Positions 8,296 to 16,137 of a stretch of 23,596 nt of DNA are shown here, piece after piece; position 1 is the first letter of the stretch, and every line of letters starts with the position of its first letter. This stretch comes from an uncultured Hyphomicrobiales bacterium. Its GTDB lineage: Bacteria > Pseudomonadota > Alphaproteobacteria > Rhizobiales > Beijerinckiaceae. Location: contig CAIVAX010000197.1 in the NCBI GenBank assembly GCA_903903935.1, positions 1 through 23,596 on the forward strand, in the 5' to 3' direction. The position numbers and the translations under genes were made by a program. The notes under the pieces were generated by a model. It ran no database searches, was not told the DNA's origin, and saw nothing but the letters and a program-made list of their open reading frames with translations.

Positions 8296-8548
8296 GAATC
8301 GCGCCCGAATCGCTGACTCGAAGCGAGTCTGTATTTGTTCACATCAATATGTCGATTGAGTCTGTGACTTGACCGCAAGATTTTGTGTTTGGGGATGCTC
8401 CAGTGCAAAAAAGTCTCGTTCCATGGGACGATGTCGAAGAGACTCCAATTGCGCAATGAGTCAATTGCTGACTCTCGCCAAAGAGCAGAAAAATTTTGGG
8501 CTCAGTGTTTACTTCTGGCACGCAGCTGGAACACACAGTGTACGAATC
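8296..8548. promoter_or_regulatory. Cluster of nine GANTC (CcrM methylation) sites
   Basis: GANTC occurs at 8296, 8307, 8315, 8325, 8358, 8441, 8458, 8470 and 8544 (first base of each). Random expectation for 253 bp is about one. CcrM methylates the adenine of GANTC in alphaproteobacteria, and the methylation state controls transcription by GcrA-type regulators and others. Within the cluster GACTCG-AAG-CGAGTC (8315-8329) forms a hairpin, and GACTC/GAGTC pairs recur in opposite orientation at 8441-8474. Confidence 0.6.
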
Positions 8549-8730
8549 GCTGTTCTGGCTGGATGTGATCTGATCGGGGCTAAATCTGGTGGCGCCGGTT
8601 AGATCGAGCCACAAGATGCACAGAGCTCAGCGATCACAAAATCGGCCCTTTGCGCATCTCTGTTTACCTTATCAGATCATATGGCCTGAAATGGAGCAGG
8701 AAGAGGGACCCAGACGCTTTGGTGATCTTT

Positions 8731-9561
8731 TCAGCGTTTGGCTGTTGTGGATTTAGGCAGGGCGCCCAAGCTCATTTCTTTGGCCTCGATCACCGTCGTA
8801 CCAACCAGAGTGGCAACCGAGATTTTATAGGGGACCAGAACGCGCGTATTGGCGAGGGGTGCCAGCCAAACTTCCATATCCTTGTTCTGTGCCATGAATT
8901 CGGTGACATGGCGATTGGGCCTATGGCCGGAAATAGGAATATAGCGGGCAGCGCAGATGATGACAGGGCCAGAATAGCCGGCAATCTTGACCTGCTTGGT
9001 TCCGCTATAGCTGAGCACCACGTCAAAGCGTGTGAAGCCATCATAGACGGGAATGGTGCGATTGCAGGAGGATGGGCTCATCAGCCCCTCTCCCTCGCCA
9101 ATGGGCATGAGTAAAGCGCTGAGCGGATCGACAATGCCGCGGCGCTGGTTCTCGGTAACGGGGATGCGGTCCGGCGGTTCCTCGATGGGTGGGGAAATAT
9201 CGACGGCGCGGACATTTCCACCATTCAGAGCCATGCGGATGGTGCGGGTCATGACCGAGCTGGAGGAGGTCGTGGCATAGGTGGCCGGGGCTGGCTTGCG
9301 GCCATCTAGGTTCCCGGTTGAGACCGCAGCCCCTTTGGAATTGGAGATCACTGCGGCAATGCCACTGAGGCGGGCATTGGCCTCGATCTTATAAGTGTCG
9401 GGATCTATGGAGCCATTGAGCCCAGCGCTGCCCAGCGGCAAGCCAATGAGATGAACGCTATATTTGACCTGAAAGGGCTCGGCGAGCGCCCAATCCGCCA
9501 CCAAAAGCCCGATCAGGGCCGGAGCGAGACATAAAAGCTGCCTTGTGGGAAACATCAACAT
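8731..9561 (-). CDS. DUF3108 family exported protein
   Basis: The 276-residue protein starts with a signal peptide (MLMFPTRQLLCLAPALIGLL followed by VADWALA), with a likely cut after Ala27. The mature part begins EPFQVKYSVHLIGLPLGSAGL and has the beta-rich pattern and the IKIAGYSG/EVWLAPLANTRVLVPYKI segments that I associate with DUF3108, a periplasmic family of unknown function. A second ATG two codons in is also possible; no strong Shine-Dalgarno separates the two. The gene is divergent from rpmF, an arrangement I recall as common in Rhizobiales, so the 195-bp gap between them holds both promoters. Confidence 0.82.
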   Translation of the reverse strand: MLMFPTRQLLCLAPALIGLLVADWALAEPFQVKYSVHLIGLPLGSAGLNGSIDPDTYKIEANARLSGIAAVISNSKGAAVSTGNLDGRKPAPATYATTSSSSVMTRTIRMALNGGNVRAVDISPPIEEPPDRIPVTENQRRGIVDPLSALLMPIGEGEGLMSPSSCNRTIPVYDGFTRFDVVLSYSGTKQVKIAGYSGPVIICAARYIPISGHRPNRHVTEFMAQNKDMEVWLAPLANTRVLVPYKISVATLVGTTVIEAKEMSLGALPKSTTAKR

Positions 9562-9756
9562 GAACAGGCCGCCAATTTAAGAGGAATCAGATGTCTATAA
9601 CACAAATTTGACCATAATCAGACGCTGTCATGAAGACCAATTGATCCCCATGGCGGTTCTGCGCTAGCCAAGGCCACAAATTCAGTGTAATAGCCGCCCC
9701 TAGAATTCAAAACCCGCCCCTGACTTGTCTCTGGGCTGGTTCTTCGGAGATTGATT

Positions 9757-9945
9757 ATGGCTGTTCCTAGACGAAAAACTTCACCTTCCCGCCGCAATAT
9801 GCGTCGCTCGGCAGACGCGCTGAAGGCCCCGACTTATGTTGAGGACAAGGATTCAGGTGAATTGCGCCGTCCGCATCATGTCGATCTGAAGACCGGCATG
9901 TATGGTGGTCGTCAGGTGCTCAAGATCAAGTCCAAGGACGCTTGA
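9757..9945 (+). CDS. rpmF: 50S ribosomal protein L32
   Basis: The product is a 62-residue basic protein of the large ribosomal subunit, the usual length for alphaproteobacterial L32. It opens [22 protein letters not shown] and ends [19 protein letters not shown], the family hallmark. The cysteine pair that binds zinc in some L32 proteins is absent, as is normal in this class. The start is the ATG at 9757, with GGAGA six bases upstream; a TTG two codons earlier is too close to the ribosome binding site. A strong terminator follows, so the gene is probably transcribed alone. Confidence 0.97.
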   Translation: MAVPRRKTSPSRRNMRRSADALKAPTYVEDKDSGELRRPHHVDLKTGMYGGRQVLKIKSKDA

Positions 9946-10010
9946 TCTAACAAGGGCGCCTGATTTCAAGACGCCTGAGATTTAGCCCGCTTTGGGCGCA
10001 TACAATTAGA

Positions 10011-10033
10011 GGGTCGGCTTTGCCGGCCCTTTT
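10011..10033 (+). terminator. Intrinsic terminator after rpmF
   Basis: GGGTCGGC (10011-10018), loop TTT, and GCCGGCCC (10022-10029) give an 8-bp stem with one G-T pair, followed by TTTTCTTTT. It lies 65 bases after the rpmF stop and before the convergent Mrr-like gene. Confidence 0.9.
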
Positions 10034-10070
10034 CTTTTACTCGTGTGCATGAGGGTACTGGCGCGATGGA

Positions 10071-11066
10071 TCACAATTGATCGCGCGCGACATCGGGCAC
10101 AAGCACCGTGCGCAGAGGAATCTGCTGGCGGAATTGCAGATCAAGCTCGGCGTAATATTTCTGGATCAACTCAACAAATTCGACGCCGGTCACCAATTTG
10201 AGATTGCCTTTCTGTTTGGCAAAATCACGTGCGGCCGATGAATAGCCCCCTGTGGTGATATAAATGCCCACATCACGCGCCTGCACCATTGCATAGAAGG
10301 CTTTAACTTGATCGGCGCCGACATTGGCTTCTTGTGATTTGACCTGAATCTTGAGGATGGGCGGCTCAATGCCCAATTCATCGCGCGTGGAGCGAGTGGC
10401 ATGAGCGCGATAGCCCATAGCGCGAAACAGGCTGGCGACAAAAGGCTCCAATGAATAGCCCTTCAATTCTGCGTTCAGTTTTTTCGAGATAAAATCTTGC
10501 GTGATTTCGACCATATCACGCACGACAATTTCCGTTTCTTCACCCCTTGTCTCTGGCGCATGGGGCGCGGGCTTGCCCGATTTGGCTGCGATGAAACTTT
10601 GCAAAACCTCTTCAGCAAAGGCGCTAATTTCAAATAAGTGCAAGACCGAACCTAGTTCATATAAAGAGCCGGGTGAAAATTTATCGCGGCTGAGCCGACC
10701 CAACCAGCGCACATTGCGTCGATGTGCATAATCATAAGCATCAACGGACTGATACATATAAGGACCGGTGATCTCGCCCAGTCGCAATGTGCGATCAATC
10801 TTGCGCGGATAAATAATGTGATCGCCAATGCGCAGTTCATGCACGAAGCGATAAAGCTGGCTGGCCAGAATGGGCACTGATTCTTGGCGTGTTCTTGTCT
10901 GAGCCTGATCGAAGGCTTTTGTAAAGGCGGCACGCGAGGGGAGAATCTGACTGGCATCATTGTCGAGATCGATCGAACAAAGTGCGAGGCAGTTTTGATC
11001 TAGAAAGATGCGATCCGCTTGATCCGCATTTCCGGCGCGGATTGCCCACATACGTTTGCCGTCCAA
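10071..11066 (-). CDS. Mrr-like restriction endonuclease family protein, possibly catalytically defective
   Basis: The 331-residue protein has the two-part build of a known family: an N-terminal module (about 1-145; MWAIRAGNADQADRIFL, RFVHELRIGDHIIYPRKIDR, SLYELGSVLHLFEI) and a C-terminal Mrr-type PD-(D/E)XK nuclease domain (about 195-310; Glu207, Q241-V-K243, GIYITTGGYSSAARDFA). Mrr nucleases cut modified DNA. The catalytic aspartate segment (DGGxDI-like) expected between MGYR and DELGxEPP is absent: only nine residues separate MGY (217-219) from DELG (229-232). The start is TTG at 11066, because GGAG is six bases upstream, whereas the first ATG is 21 bases from it. The Shine-Dalgarno lies in the 3' arm of a strong hairpin. 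The gene follows phaB on the same strand, with no functional link evident. No methylase is present. Confidence 0.78.
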   Translation of the reverse strand: MDGKRMWAIRAGNADQADRIFLDQNCLALCSIDLDNDASQILPSRAAFTKAFDQAQTRTRQESVPILASQLYRFVHELRIGDHIIYPRKIDRTLRLGEITGPYMYQSVDAYDYAHRRNVRWLGRLSRDKFSPGSLYELGSVLHLFEISAFAEEVLQSFIAAKSGKPAPHAPETRGEETEIVVRDMVEITQDFISKKLNAELKGYSLEPFVASLFRAMGYRAHATRSTRDELGIEPPILKIQVKSQEANVGADQVKAFYAMVQARDVGIYITTGGYSSAARDFAKQKGNLKLVTGVEFVELIQKYYAELDLQFRQQIPLRTVLVPDVARDQL

Positions 11067-11108
11067 AATTAACTCCGCCGCACTGATTGGATCATCATGC
11101 GGCGGAGT
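11063..11108 (-). terminator. Hairpin after phaB that overlaps the Shine-Dalgarno of the Mrr-like gene
   Basis: Read on the minus strand, ACTCCGCCGCA (11098-11108) and TGCGGCGGAGT (11072-11082) form an 11-bp perfect stem with a 15-base loop, followed by TAATTTT. This fits an intrinsic terminator for the phaA-phaB transcript. The GGAG ribosome binding site of the next gene is inside the 3' arm, so any read-through RNA would have it hidden. Confidence 0.65.
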
Positions 11109-11147
11109 GTGTTCATCTGTGCCTAAAGAAGGCTAAACGAGCCTGCT

Positions 11148-11873
11148 TCAGACCATATATTGACCGCCATTGGCGGACAAAGTTGAGCCTGTGATGAATC
11201 CCGCGTTATCAGAAGCGAGGAAGACGACACAACGGGCAATTTCTTCTGGCTCGCCCAAGCGACCCACTGGGATGTGCGGCAAGATGGATTTTTCGATAAT
11301 GGCCGGATCAATCGCCTTAACCATTTCGGTGGCAATATAACCAGGCGTGATGGAATTAACCGTAATGCCGGCGCGGGCGCCTTCTTGTGCGAGGGCTTTG
11401 ACAAAGCCAATATCGCCAGCTTTAGCAGCCGAATAATTGGCCTGACCCATTTGTCCCTTTTGGCCATTGATCGAAGAAATGCAAATGACGCGGCCAAATT
11501 TGCGCGCGCGCATCCCCTCCCAGAGCGGGCGGGTCATATTGAACAGCGAATTCAAATTGGTGTTGATCACCGCATTCCATTGATCAAGTGTCATTTTGTG
11601 GAACATGGCGTCGCGGGTAATGCCGGCATTGTTGACCAGAATATCGACAGGTCCGAGATCTTTTTCGACTTGCGCAAGTCCTGCCACGCAAGACTCATAA
11701 TTGGACACATCCCATTTATAGACAGCTATACCAGTCTCAGCTTTGAATTTCGCAGCCGCTTCATCATTGCCCGCATAATTGGCGGCGACCAGATAGCCAG
11801 CCTGCTTCAAGGCAATTGAAATGGCCTCGCCAATCCCACGTGTTCCACCCGTTACAACGGCAACTCGAGCCAT
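11148..11873 (-). CDS. phaB: Acetoacetyl-CoA reductase (NADPH)
   Basis: This short-chain dehydrogenase reduces acetoacetyl-CoA to (R)-3-hydroxybutyryl-CoA, the monomer for polyhydroxybutyrate. Of 241 residues (usual length), TGGTRGIG (8-15) is the cofactor loop, NNAG is at 81-84, and the catalytic set is Ser134, Tyr147 and Lys151 (NYSAAK). The segments GITRDAMFHKM and VGRLGEPEEIARCVVFLASD are close to known PhaB proteins, which favours this over FabG. The start at 11873 follows AGGAGGAG by three bases; the frame stays open 25 codons upstream, but the protein homology starts here. It lies 135 bases after phaA on the same strand, with a 14-bp hairpin between them, and is followed by a terminator-like hairpin. 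Confidence 0.95.
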   Translation of the reverse strand: MARVAVVTGGTRGIGEAISIALKQAGYLVAANYAGNDEAAAKFKAETGIAVYKWDVSNYESCVAGLAQVEKDLGPVDILVNNAGITRDAMFHKMTLDQWNAVINTNLNSLFNMTRPLWEGMRARKFGRVICISSINGQKGQMGQANYSAAKAGDIGFVKALAQEGARAGITVNSITPGYIATEMVKAIDPAIIEKSILPHIPVGRLGEPEEIARCVVFLASDNAGFITGSTLSANGGQYMV

Positions 11874-11961
11874 GAACTCCTCCTTTATTTGATTGTGTAG
11901 GTTTGCATTTGATTTAATTGTCCGTGAGCTTGTTGGCGCACGCATCATGAGTGATCAGATG

Positions 11962-11998
11962 ATGTGCAGATGCTGGGCCAAGCACAGCGTCTGCACAT
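11962..11998 (-). repeat. 14-bp hairpin between phaA and phaB
   Basis: ATGTGCAGATGCTG (11962-11975) and CAGCGTCTGCACAT (11985-11998) pair over 14 bp with one G-T pair and a 9-base loop, starting ten bases after the phaA stop. No T-tract follows on the minus strand, so it looks like an mRNA processing or stabilising element rather than a full terminator. Confidence 0.6.
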
Positions 11999-12008
11999 GG
12001 GGTGGCGC

Positions 12009-13184
12009 TTAGCGCTCGATCGTCAGGGCAATGCCCATGCCGCCACCAATGCACAAAGTGGCGAGGCCCTTATGCGCATTGCGGCGCTGCATTTCGAACA
12101 GCAATGTTGCAAATACGCGTGCGCCAGAAGCACCAATGGGATGGCCAATGGCAATGGCGCCGCCATTGACGTTCACAATATCGGGATTCCAGCCCATGTC
12201 TTTGTTCACCGCAAGGGCTTGCGCCGCAAAGGCTTCATTGGCTTCGACCAGATCAAGATCCTTAACCTTCCAGCCCGCCTTGTCGAGGGCGAGACGCGAG
12301 GCGGGGATCGGGCCTGATCCCATAAGGGCAGGATCCACACCGGCTGTCGCCCAGGAGACGATGCGGGCCAAAGGCGTGATGCCACGGCGATGGGCTTCCT
12401 CAGCGCTCATGAGAACAACTGCGGCAGCGCCATCATTAATGCCTGAGGCATTGCCGGCGGTGACTGTGCCATCTTTGTTGAAGGCGGGGCGCAATTTGGC
12501 CAATGCATCGAGCGTTGTGCCAGCACGAATATATTCATCTTGATCCACAATGATATCGCCCTTGCGCGAGGCAATCGTGACGGGGACAATTTCATCTTTG
12601 AAACGACCCGCCTTTTGCGCGGCTTCGGCTTTGTTCTGCGAGGCAACTGCGAAATGATCTTGTTCATCGCGGCTGATTTGCCATTTTGCTGCAACATTCT
12701 CAGCTGTAATGCCCATGTGATAGCCATGAAAGGCATCCATGAGTCCATCGCGCAGCATGGTATCGATAAATTTTGTGTCGCCCATTTTTGTGCCATTGCG
12801 CAAATGGGCCGCATGTTGCGACATGGACATGGATTCCTGTCCGCCAGCGACAATGATCTTGGCATCGCCATTGGTGATTTGTTGCATGCCAATGGCAACA
12901 GCGCGCAGGCCCGAGCCGCACAATTGATTAAGACCCCAGGCTGTCTTCTCCTGCGGAATACCTGCTTTCATCGCCGCCTGACGGGCGGGATTCTGGCCCT
13001 GTCCCGCGGCTAGAATTTGACCCAGAATGACTTCATCGACCTCGCCGCCCTCGACTTTGGCGCGCTCTAGGGCGCCCTTAATGGCAATGGCACCCAGTTC
13101 ATGGGCGGGCGTATTGGCAAAAGCACCATTGAAGGAGCCCACAGCTGTGCGGGCGGCGCTGGCAATGACGATATAGGTGGGCAT
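12009..13184 (-). CDS. phaA: Acetyl-CoA acetyltransferase (beta-ketothiolase)
   Basis: The enzyme condenses two acetyl-CoA into acetoacetyl-CoA, the first step of polyhydroxybutyrate synthesis. It is 391 residues long, the usual length. The catalytic residues fall exactly at the numbering known for the Zoogloea thiolase: Cys89 in NQLCGSG, His348 in [10 protein letters not shown] and Cys378 in [20 protein letters not shown] and [11 protein letters not shown] are further thiolase signatures. The start at 13184 has GGGAG about seven bases upstream and gives [13 protein letters not shown], matching family N-termini; the 15 extra in-frame codons upstream do not look like protein. It is followed by phaB and lies divergent from phaR, so a joint PHB regulon is likely. 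The PHA synthase gene phaC is not in the window. Confidence 0.97.
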   Translation of the reverse strand: MPTYIVIASAARTAVGSFNGAFANTPAHELGAIAIKGALERAKVEGGEVDEVILGQILAAGQGQNPARQAAMKAGIPQEKTAWGLNQLCGSGLRAVAIGMQQITNGDAKIIVAGGQESMSMSQHAAHLRNGTKMGDTKFIDTMLRDGLMDAFHGYHMGITAENVAAKWQISRDEQDHFAVASQNKAEAAQKAGRFKDEIVPVTIASRKGDIIVDQDEYIRAGTTLDALAKLRPAFNKDGTVTAGNASGINDGAAAVVLMSAEEAHRRGITPLARIVSWATAGVDPALMGSGPIPASRLALDKAGWKVKDLDLVEANEAFAAQALAVNKDMGWNPDIVNVNGGAIAIGHPIGASGARVFATLLFEMQRRNAHKGLATLCIGGGMGIALTIER

Positions 13185-13489
13185 GTGTGACTCCCTTTGA
13201 TCTGCACCTGATAATAGACTTAAGACCATTTCATTCCCTGACTAGGGCGAAACAGGGCTGGAGGCGCCCAAATGGCGCTGCGCTCAGCGCACTTGAACAG
13301 CCTCAACCCTTATGGTCAAGCAAGGCCAGATGAATTCATCTTGACACTTCGTCGGGGCAGGTCACCAATTAGTCTAGTGTACTGCACAAATTTGTTTTCG
13401 CGGCTGCACAAAAAGCCTATTCTGTCTTTGAGGCGGCTGTCTTTGCCGACCCGTCAGAGATAAGTTTGGCTAGTTTGGATGGAATGAGT
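13185..13489. promoter_or_regulatory. Divergent phaA-phaR control region
   Basis: This 305-bp gap must contain the promoters of phaA (-) and phaR (+). It holds two copies of CTGCACAAA (13382-13390 and 13404-13412) exactly 22 bases apart on the phaR side, and a palindrome TGCGCT-C-AGCGCA (13279-13291) in the middle. A TATTAT hexamer (13211-13216 on the complement) could be the phaA -10 element, but no good -35 element was found with it. Confidence 0.6.
13382..13412 (+). promoter_or_regulatory. Candidate PhaR operator (CTGCACAAA direct repeat)
   Basis: Two identical 9-mers lie two helical turns apart, 78 to 108 bases upstream of the phaR start. PhaR repressors are reported to bind TGC/GCA-rich sites and to repress their own gene. 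A weak -10 like TATTCT lies at 13418-13423, so a bound repressor would cover the promoter. The assignment is inferred. Confidence 0.4.
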
Positions 13490-14116
13490 ATGGGCAACGA
13501 CAAGCAGCCAGTGGCGATTAAAAAATACGCAAATCGTAGACTTTACCACACAGGAATAAGTAGTTACGTAACCCTTCAGGATTTGGCTGAAATGGTCAAG
13601 AAGGGTGATGATTTTGTGGTTTTTGATGCCAAAACCAATGAAGATATTACCCGCTCCGTCCTGACCCAGATCATTTTTGAGCAAGAGGGCAAGGATGGCC
13701 AGAACCTTTTGCCCATCACCTTCCTGCGACAATTAATCCGCTTTTATGGCGACAGCATGCAAGCTCTGGTGCCAAGCTTTCTCGAATTTTCGATTGATCG
13801 CCTGACCAACGAACAGCAAAGCTTCCGCGATCAGATCACCGGAGCCTTTACCCCCAAGGGTCTTGTCGGCACGGATATGTTTGCGGCAATGGAGGAGCAG
13901 ACCCGTAAGAACATGAAAATGTTCACGCAGGCCATGTCGATGTTTTCGCCTCTCGCGCAGGCTGGCGCCAAGTCATCTGAGAGTTCCAAATCAGCCGAGA
14001 GTTCCAAGTCAGCCGAGCCGGAAGCTGAGCCAGCCCCCACGCCAGACATTGAAGCGATGAAAAAGCAAATGCAGGATATGCAGAAGCAATTGGATAGCCT
14101 GGCCAAGCAAGGCTGA
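13490..14116 (+). CDS. phaR: Polyhydroxyalkanoate synthesis repressor PhaR
   Basis: PhaR represses PHA granule-associated genes, binds PHB polymer, and is released from DNA when polymer accumulates. The 208-residue protein has the PHA accumulation regulator DNA-binding domain at about residues 8-70 (IKKYANRRLYHTGISSYVTLQDLA, DITRSVLTQIIFEQE), then the second conserved region (LPITFLRQLIRFYGDSMQALVPSFLEFSIDRL), a Met-rich helix, and a disordered Ser/Lys/Glu/Pro tail that ends in a short coiled coil (IEAMKKQMQDMQKQLDSLAKQ). The tail holds an 18-base tandem duplication. The start at ATG 13490 is preceded by GGATGGA; ATG 13484 and TTG 13466 are alternatives. The stop TGA directly abuts the stop of the opposing gene (TGATCA). 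Confidence 0.93.
   Translation: MGNDKQPVAIKKYANRRLYHTGISSYVTLQDLAEMVKKGDDFVVFDAKTNEDITRSVLTQIIFEQEGKDGQNLLPITFLRQLIRFYGDSMQALVPSFLEFSIDRLTNEQQSFRDQITGAFTPKGLVGTDMFAAMEEQTRKNMKMFTQAMSMFSPLAQAGAKSSESSKSAESSKSAEPEAEPAPTPDIEAMKKQMQDMQKQLDSLAKQG
13979..14014 (+). repeat. 18-bp tandem duplication inside phaR
   Basis: Two 18-base units (13979-13996 and 13997-14014) differ at one position and encode the peptide repeat ESSKSA. It is in frame and in the disordered tail, so it lengthens the linker by six residues. Confidence 0.85.
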
Positions 14117-16062
14117 TCAGGCGATTTTGTGCTGCTTTTGGTCGGATGGCTTCACACTCTCTAAAGCCTGACCGAAGAAATCGCCTTGGAAGTAATCAAC
14201 GCCCCATTCGGTGAGCATATTGGCGGTTGCTTGATTTTCGACCCATTCAGCGACAATGGGAATATTGAGATGATGGGCAAGATCAATCAGAGTGCGCACG
14301 AAGAAGCGATCATCGGTTGAGCGGGCCAGATTTTGAACAAAGGCCCCATCGATTTTGACGAGGTCCACGGCCAGGTCATGCAAGTTTCGAAATGAGGTAT
14401 GGCCGGCACCAAAATCATCCATGGCCACTCGCACGCCCAGTTTCTTGATTGTTTCGATGACGCGCATGGTTGCAGATATATCTTCGATCACGCAGGTCTC
14501 GGTGACTTCCATGATCAAGCGTTCAGCTGTACCAGGATGTAGGCTCAGAGCGGCCTGAGCCCGACTGGGCCATTCGGGATCATGAGCGGTTCCGCCAGAA
14601 ATATTGACTGATAATTCATTTCAGGTCGCTCGACCATGACATCCAGGGCGAGTTCAAGCACGCGTTGATCGAGCAGATGAATGAGCCCTACTTTTTCTGC
14701 GATCGGAATAATATCTGCGGGGGGAATTGTTGAGCCATCCTCGGCATACATGCGCAGCAGGGCTTCATAAAAACCAGTCTTGCCATCAGCCGATTTGACA
14801 ATGGGCTGAAGGGCAATCCCAATGCGTCGATCATTCAACGCTGCAACAATCTGATCCGCCATCATTTGGGTGCGGATGCGTGAATCATCGCGTGCTAGGC
14901 TGGGTTCATAGATGACTATGCGTTTGGTCGCTTGTTTGCGAGCTTCTTGCAGGGATTCTTCTGCCTTTTGCAGCAAGATGTGCGGCGAGCGCGCATGCCG
15001 GGGCGCAACAATTCCGCCCACTCTGATCGAGGCTTGCAAAGCGCCTGCCGAGGTAGCAATGGGATCAATGGAGGTGGTTTGAATAAAGCGCGTGGCAGCG
15101 ATTTTGATTTGATCCTGATCGCAAGCATCGAGCGCCAATAGGATGCGATTGCCAGCATAATGGCAAATTTGATCTGTGCCGCGCATTTGTGCTTTGATGC
15201 GCAAGCAAGCTTCTTTGACCACTTCATCGCCTACATCATAGCCAAAGCTGTGATTGATCAGGGGCAGATTATCGATGGAGATAATCAGCAGGCCAAAAGA
15301 ACTTTGGTTCTGTGCCGCCTCTTCAAACATAAGATCAAGATGCGCATGAAACTGGCTGCGATCAACTAAGAGGGCCTCGCGCGTTTCATAGTCTTGTGAA
15401 TCGCGGCTGATGCGCTCTACAGCTTTGGTTTGTGGGAGTGGCTGATTGACCGATTGTTCTGGAATAATTCGCACCAATCCATGTGCGCGCGCAGGGCGTC
15501 CATCGGGACCAACGAACCAGCGGCCATTATCCTCAACCCATAAGAGCCCTTTAAACTCGCCATTCAGCTGATCCATTTGCAAGGCATATTGCAAAGAATA
15601 TTGAACGCCTGAGCCATTATCCTTGCCTTCGCTTGCCTGAATGAGTTTAGAGCGTGATGTTTTAGATTGGGGCGAGGTCAGCTCCGTAAAATGGGCGCCG
15701 GATAAAAGCGGGCTGAGATCTTTCACGCCAAAAATCTCGAGCGCATTGGCGCCCCAGACAATCCGATCTTGTGGCAGATTCCATTCGTACACAACGGCCT
15801 TAATGGCATTTAAAATCCGGCGCGGATCTGGCAGGCCTGTGCTTGCAGGAGCGTGTGTTTGGCTCGCAGGGGCATTGGGCGGAGCAGAATTTTGGGCTGG
15901 AGCTGGATTTGGATTTGCTAATGGCTTTGCGCCATTAATGCGGGCTGTTGTCGGCGCCGGGTCGCGTTGCGCCGGGGTTAATTGGCCTAAAGGCTTTTTT
16001 AAGAGAATTGAAATGCGTTCCACTCGAGCACCACATCCGCACACTCGAACCAAGCTCAGCAA
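14117..16062 (-). pseudogene. PAS-GGDEF-EAL cyclic-di-GMP protein interrupted by a one-base frameshift
   Basis: Two minus-strand frames together encode one protein. The upstream frame (16062 to 14545) has a Pro/Ala-rich start, a PAS-like region (about residues 82-200), a degenerate GGDEF domain (231-390; HYAGNRILLAL where RxGGDEF is expected) and the start of an EAL domain (EALLR 433-437). It then runs off after PEMNYQ. The other frame resumes at once with LSVNISGG and continues TAERLIMEVTET, MDDFGAGHTSF, KIDGAFV, VAEWVEN and YFQGDFFG to the stop. All EAL catalytic signatures are present, so this would be a c-di-GMP phosphodiesterase if the frame were restored. One missing base at about 14612-14616 explains the break: an extra A/T there would give EMNLSVN. 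The start is uncertain: TTG at 16062 or a later GTG. Confidence 0.85.
14612..14616 (-). other. Frameshift site in the GGDEF-EAL gene
   Basis: The two frames overlap here without loss of conserved sequence, which places a single-base deletion in the short A/T run. There is no slippery heptamer or downstream structure of the kind used in programmed frameshifting, so either a real mutation or a sequencing error is more likely. Confidence 0.75.
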
Positions 16063-16137
16063 GGCCCTACTGTGATCAGAATGCCGTGCAGCAGTTAATG
16101 CCGAGTTGCAGTCAAGCGAAAAATTTGCCTGCGCAAA

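Larger units (their letters stand above)
8206..8730. other. Non-coding gap upstream of the helicase, rich in GANTC sites
   Basis: This 525-bp stretch lies between two minus-strand genes. The short open frames on both strands lack Shine-Dalgarno sites and recognisable protein character. What stands out is nine GANTC sequences in 253 bp, one GAAC-N7-GAAC, and several GACTC/GAGTC inverted pairs. I do not recognise tmRNA, RNase P, SRP or 6S RNA here. The half near 8550-8730 holds nothing I can name. Confidence 0.6.

Noticed and set aside
8339..8614. A 91-codon minus-strand frame and a 77-codon plus-strand frame in the helicase upstream gap
   Set aside because: No Shine-Dalgarno, no domain or signal peptide, and random composition; the gap is better read as regulatory.
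8206..8730. Possible replication origin
   Set aside because: The GANTC density is suggestive, but no DnaA boxes matching TTATCCACA, no TTAA-N7-TTAA CtrA sites and no typical origin neighbours (hemE, dnaA) were seen.
10071..11066. Complete restriction-modification or defence island
   Set aside because: No methylase, specificity subunit, or other defence gene is adjacent, and flanking genes are core metabolism.
14600..14625. Programmed ribosomal frameshift in the GGDEF-EAL gene
   Set aside because: No slippery sequence, internal Shine-Dalgarno or stimulatory structure was seen at the junction.
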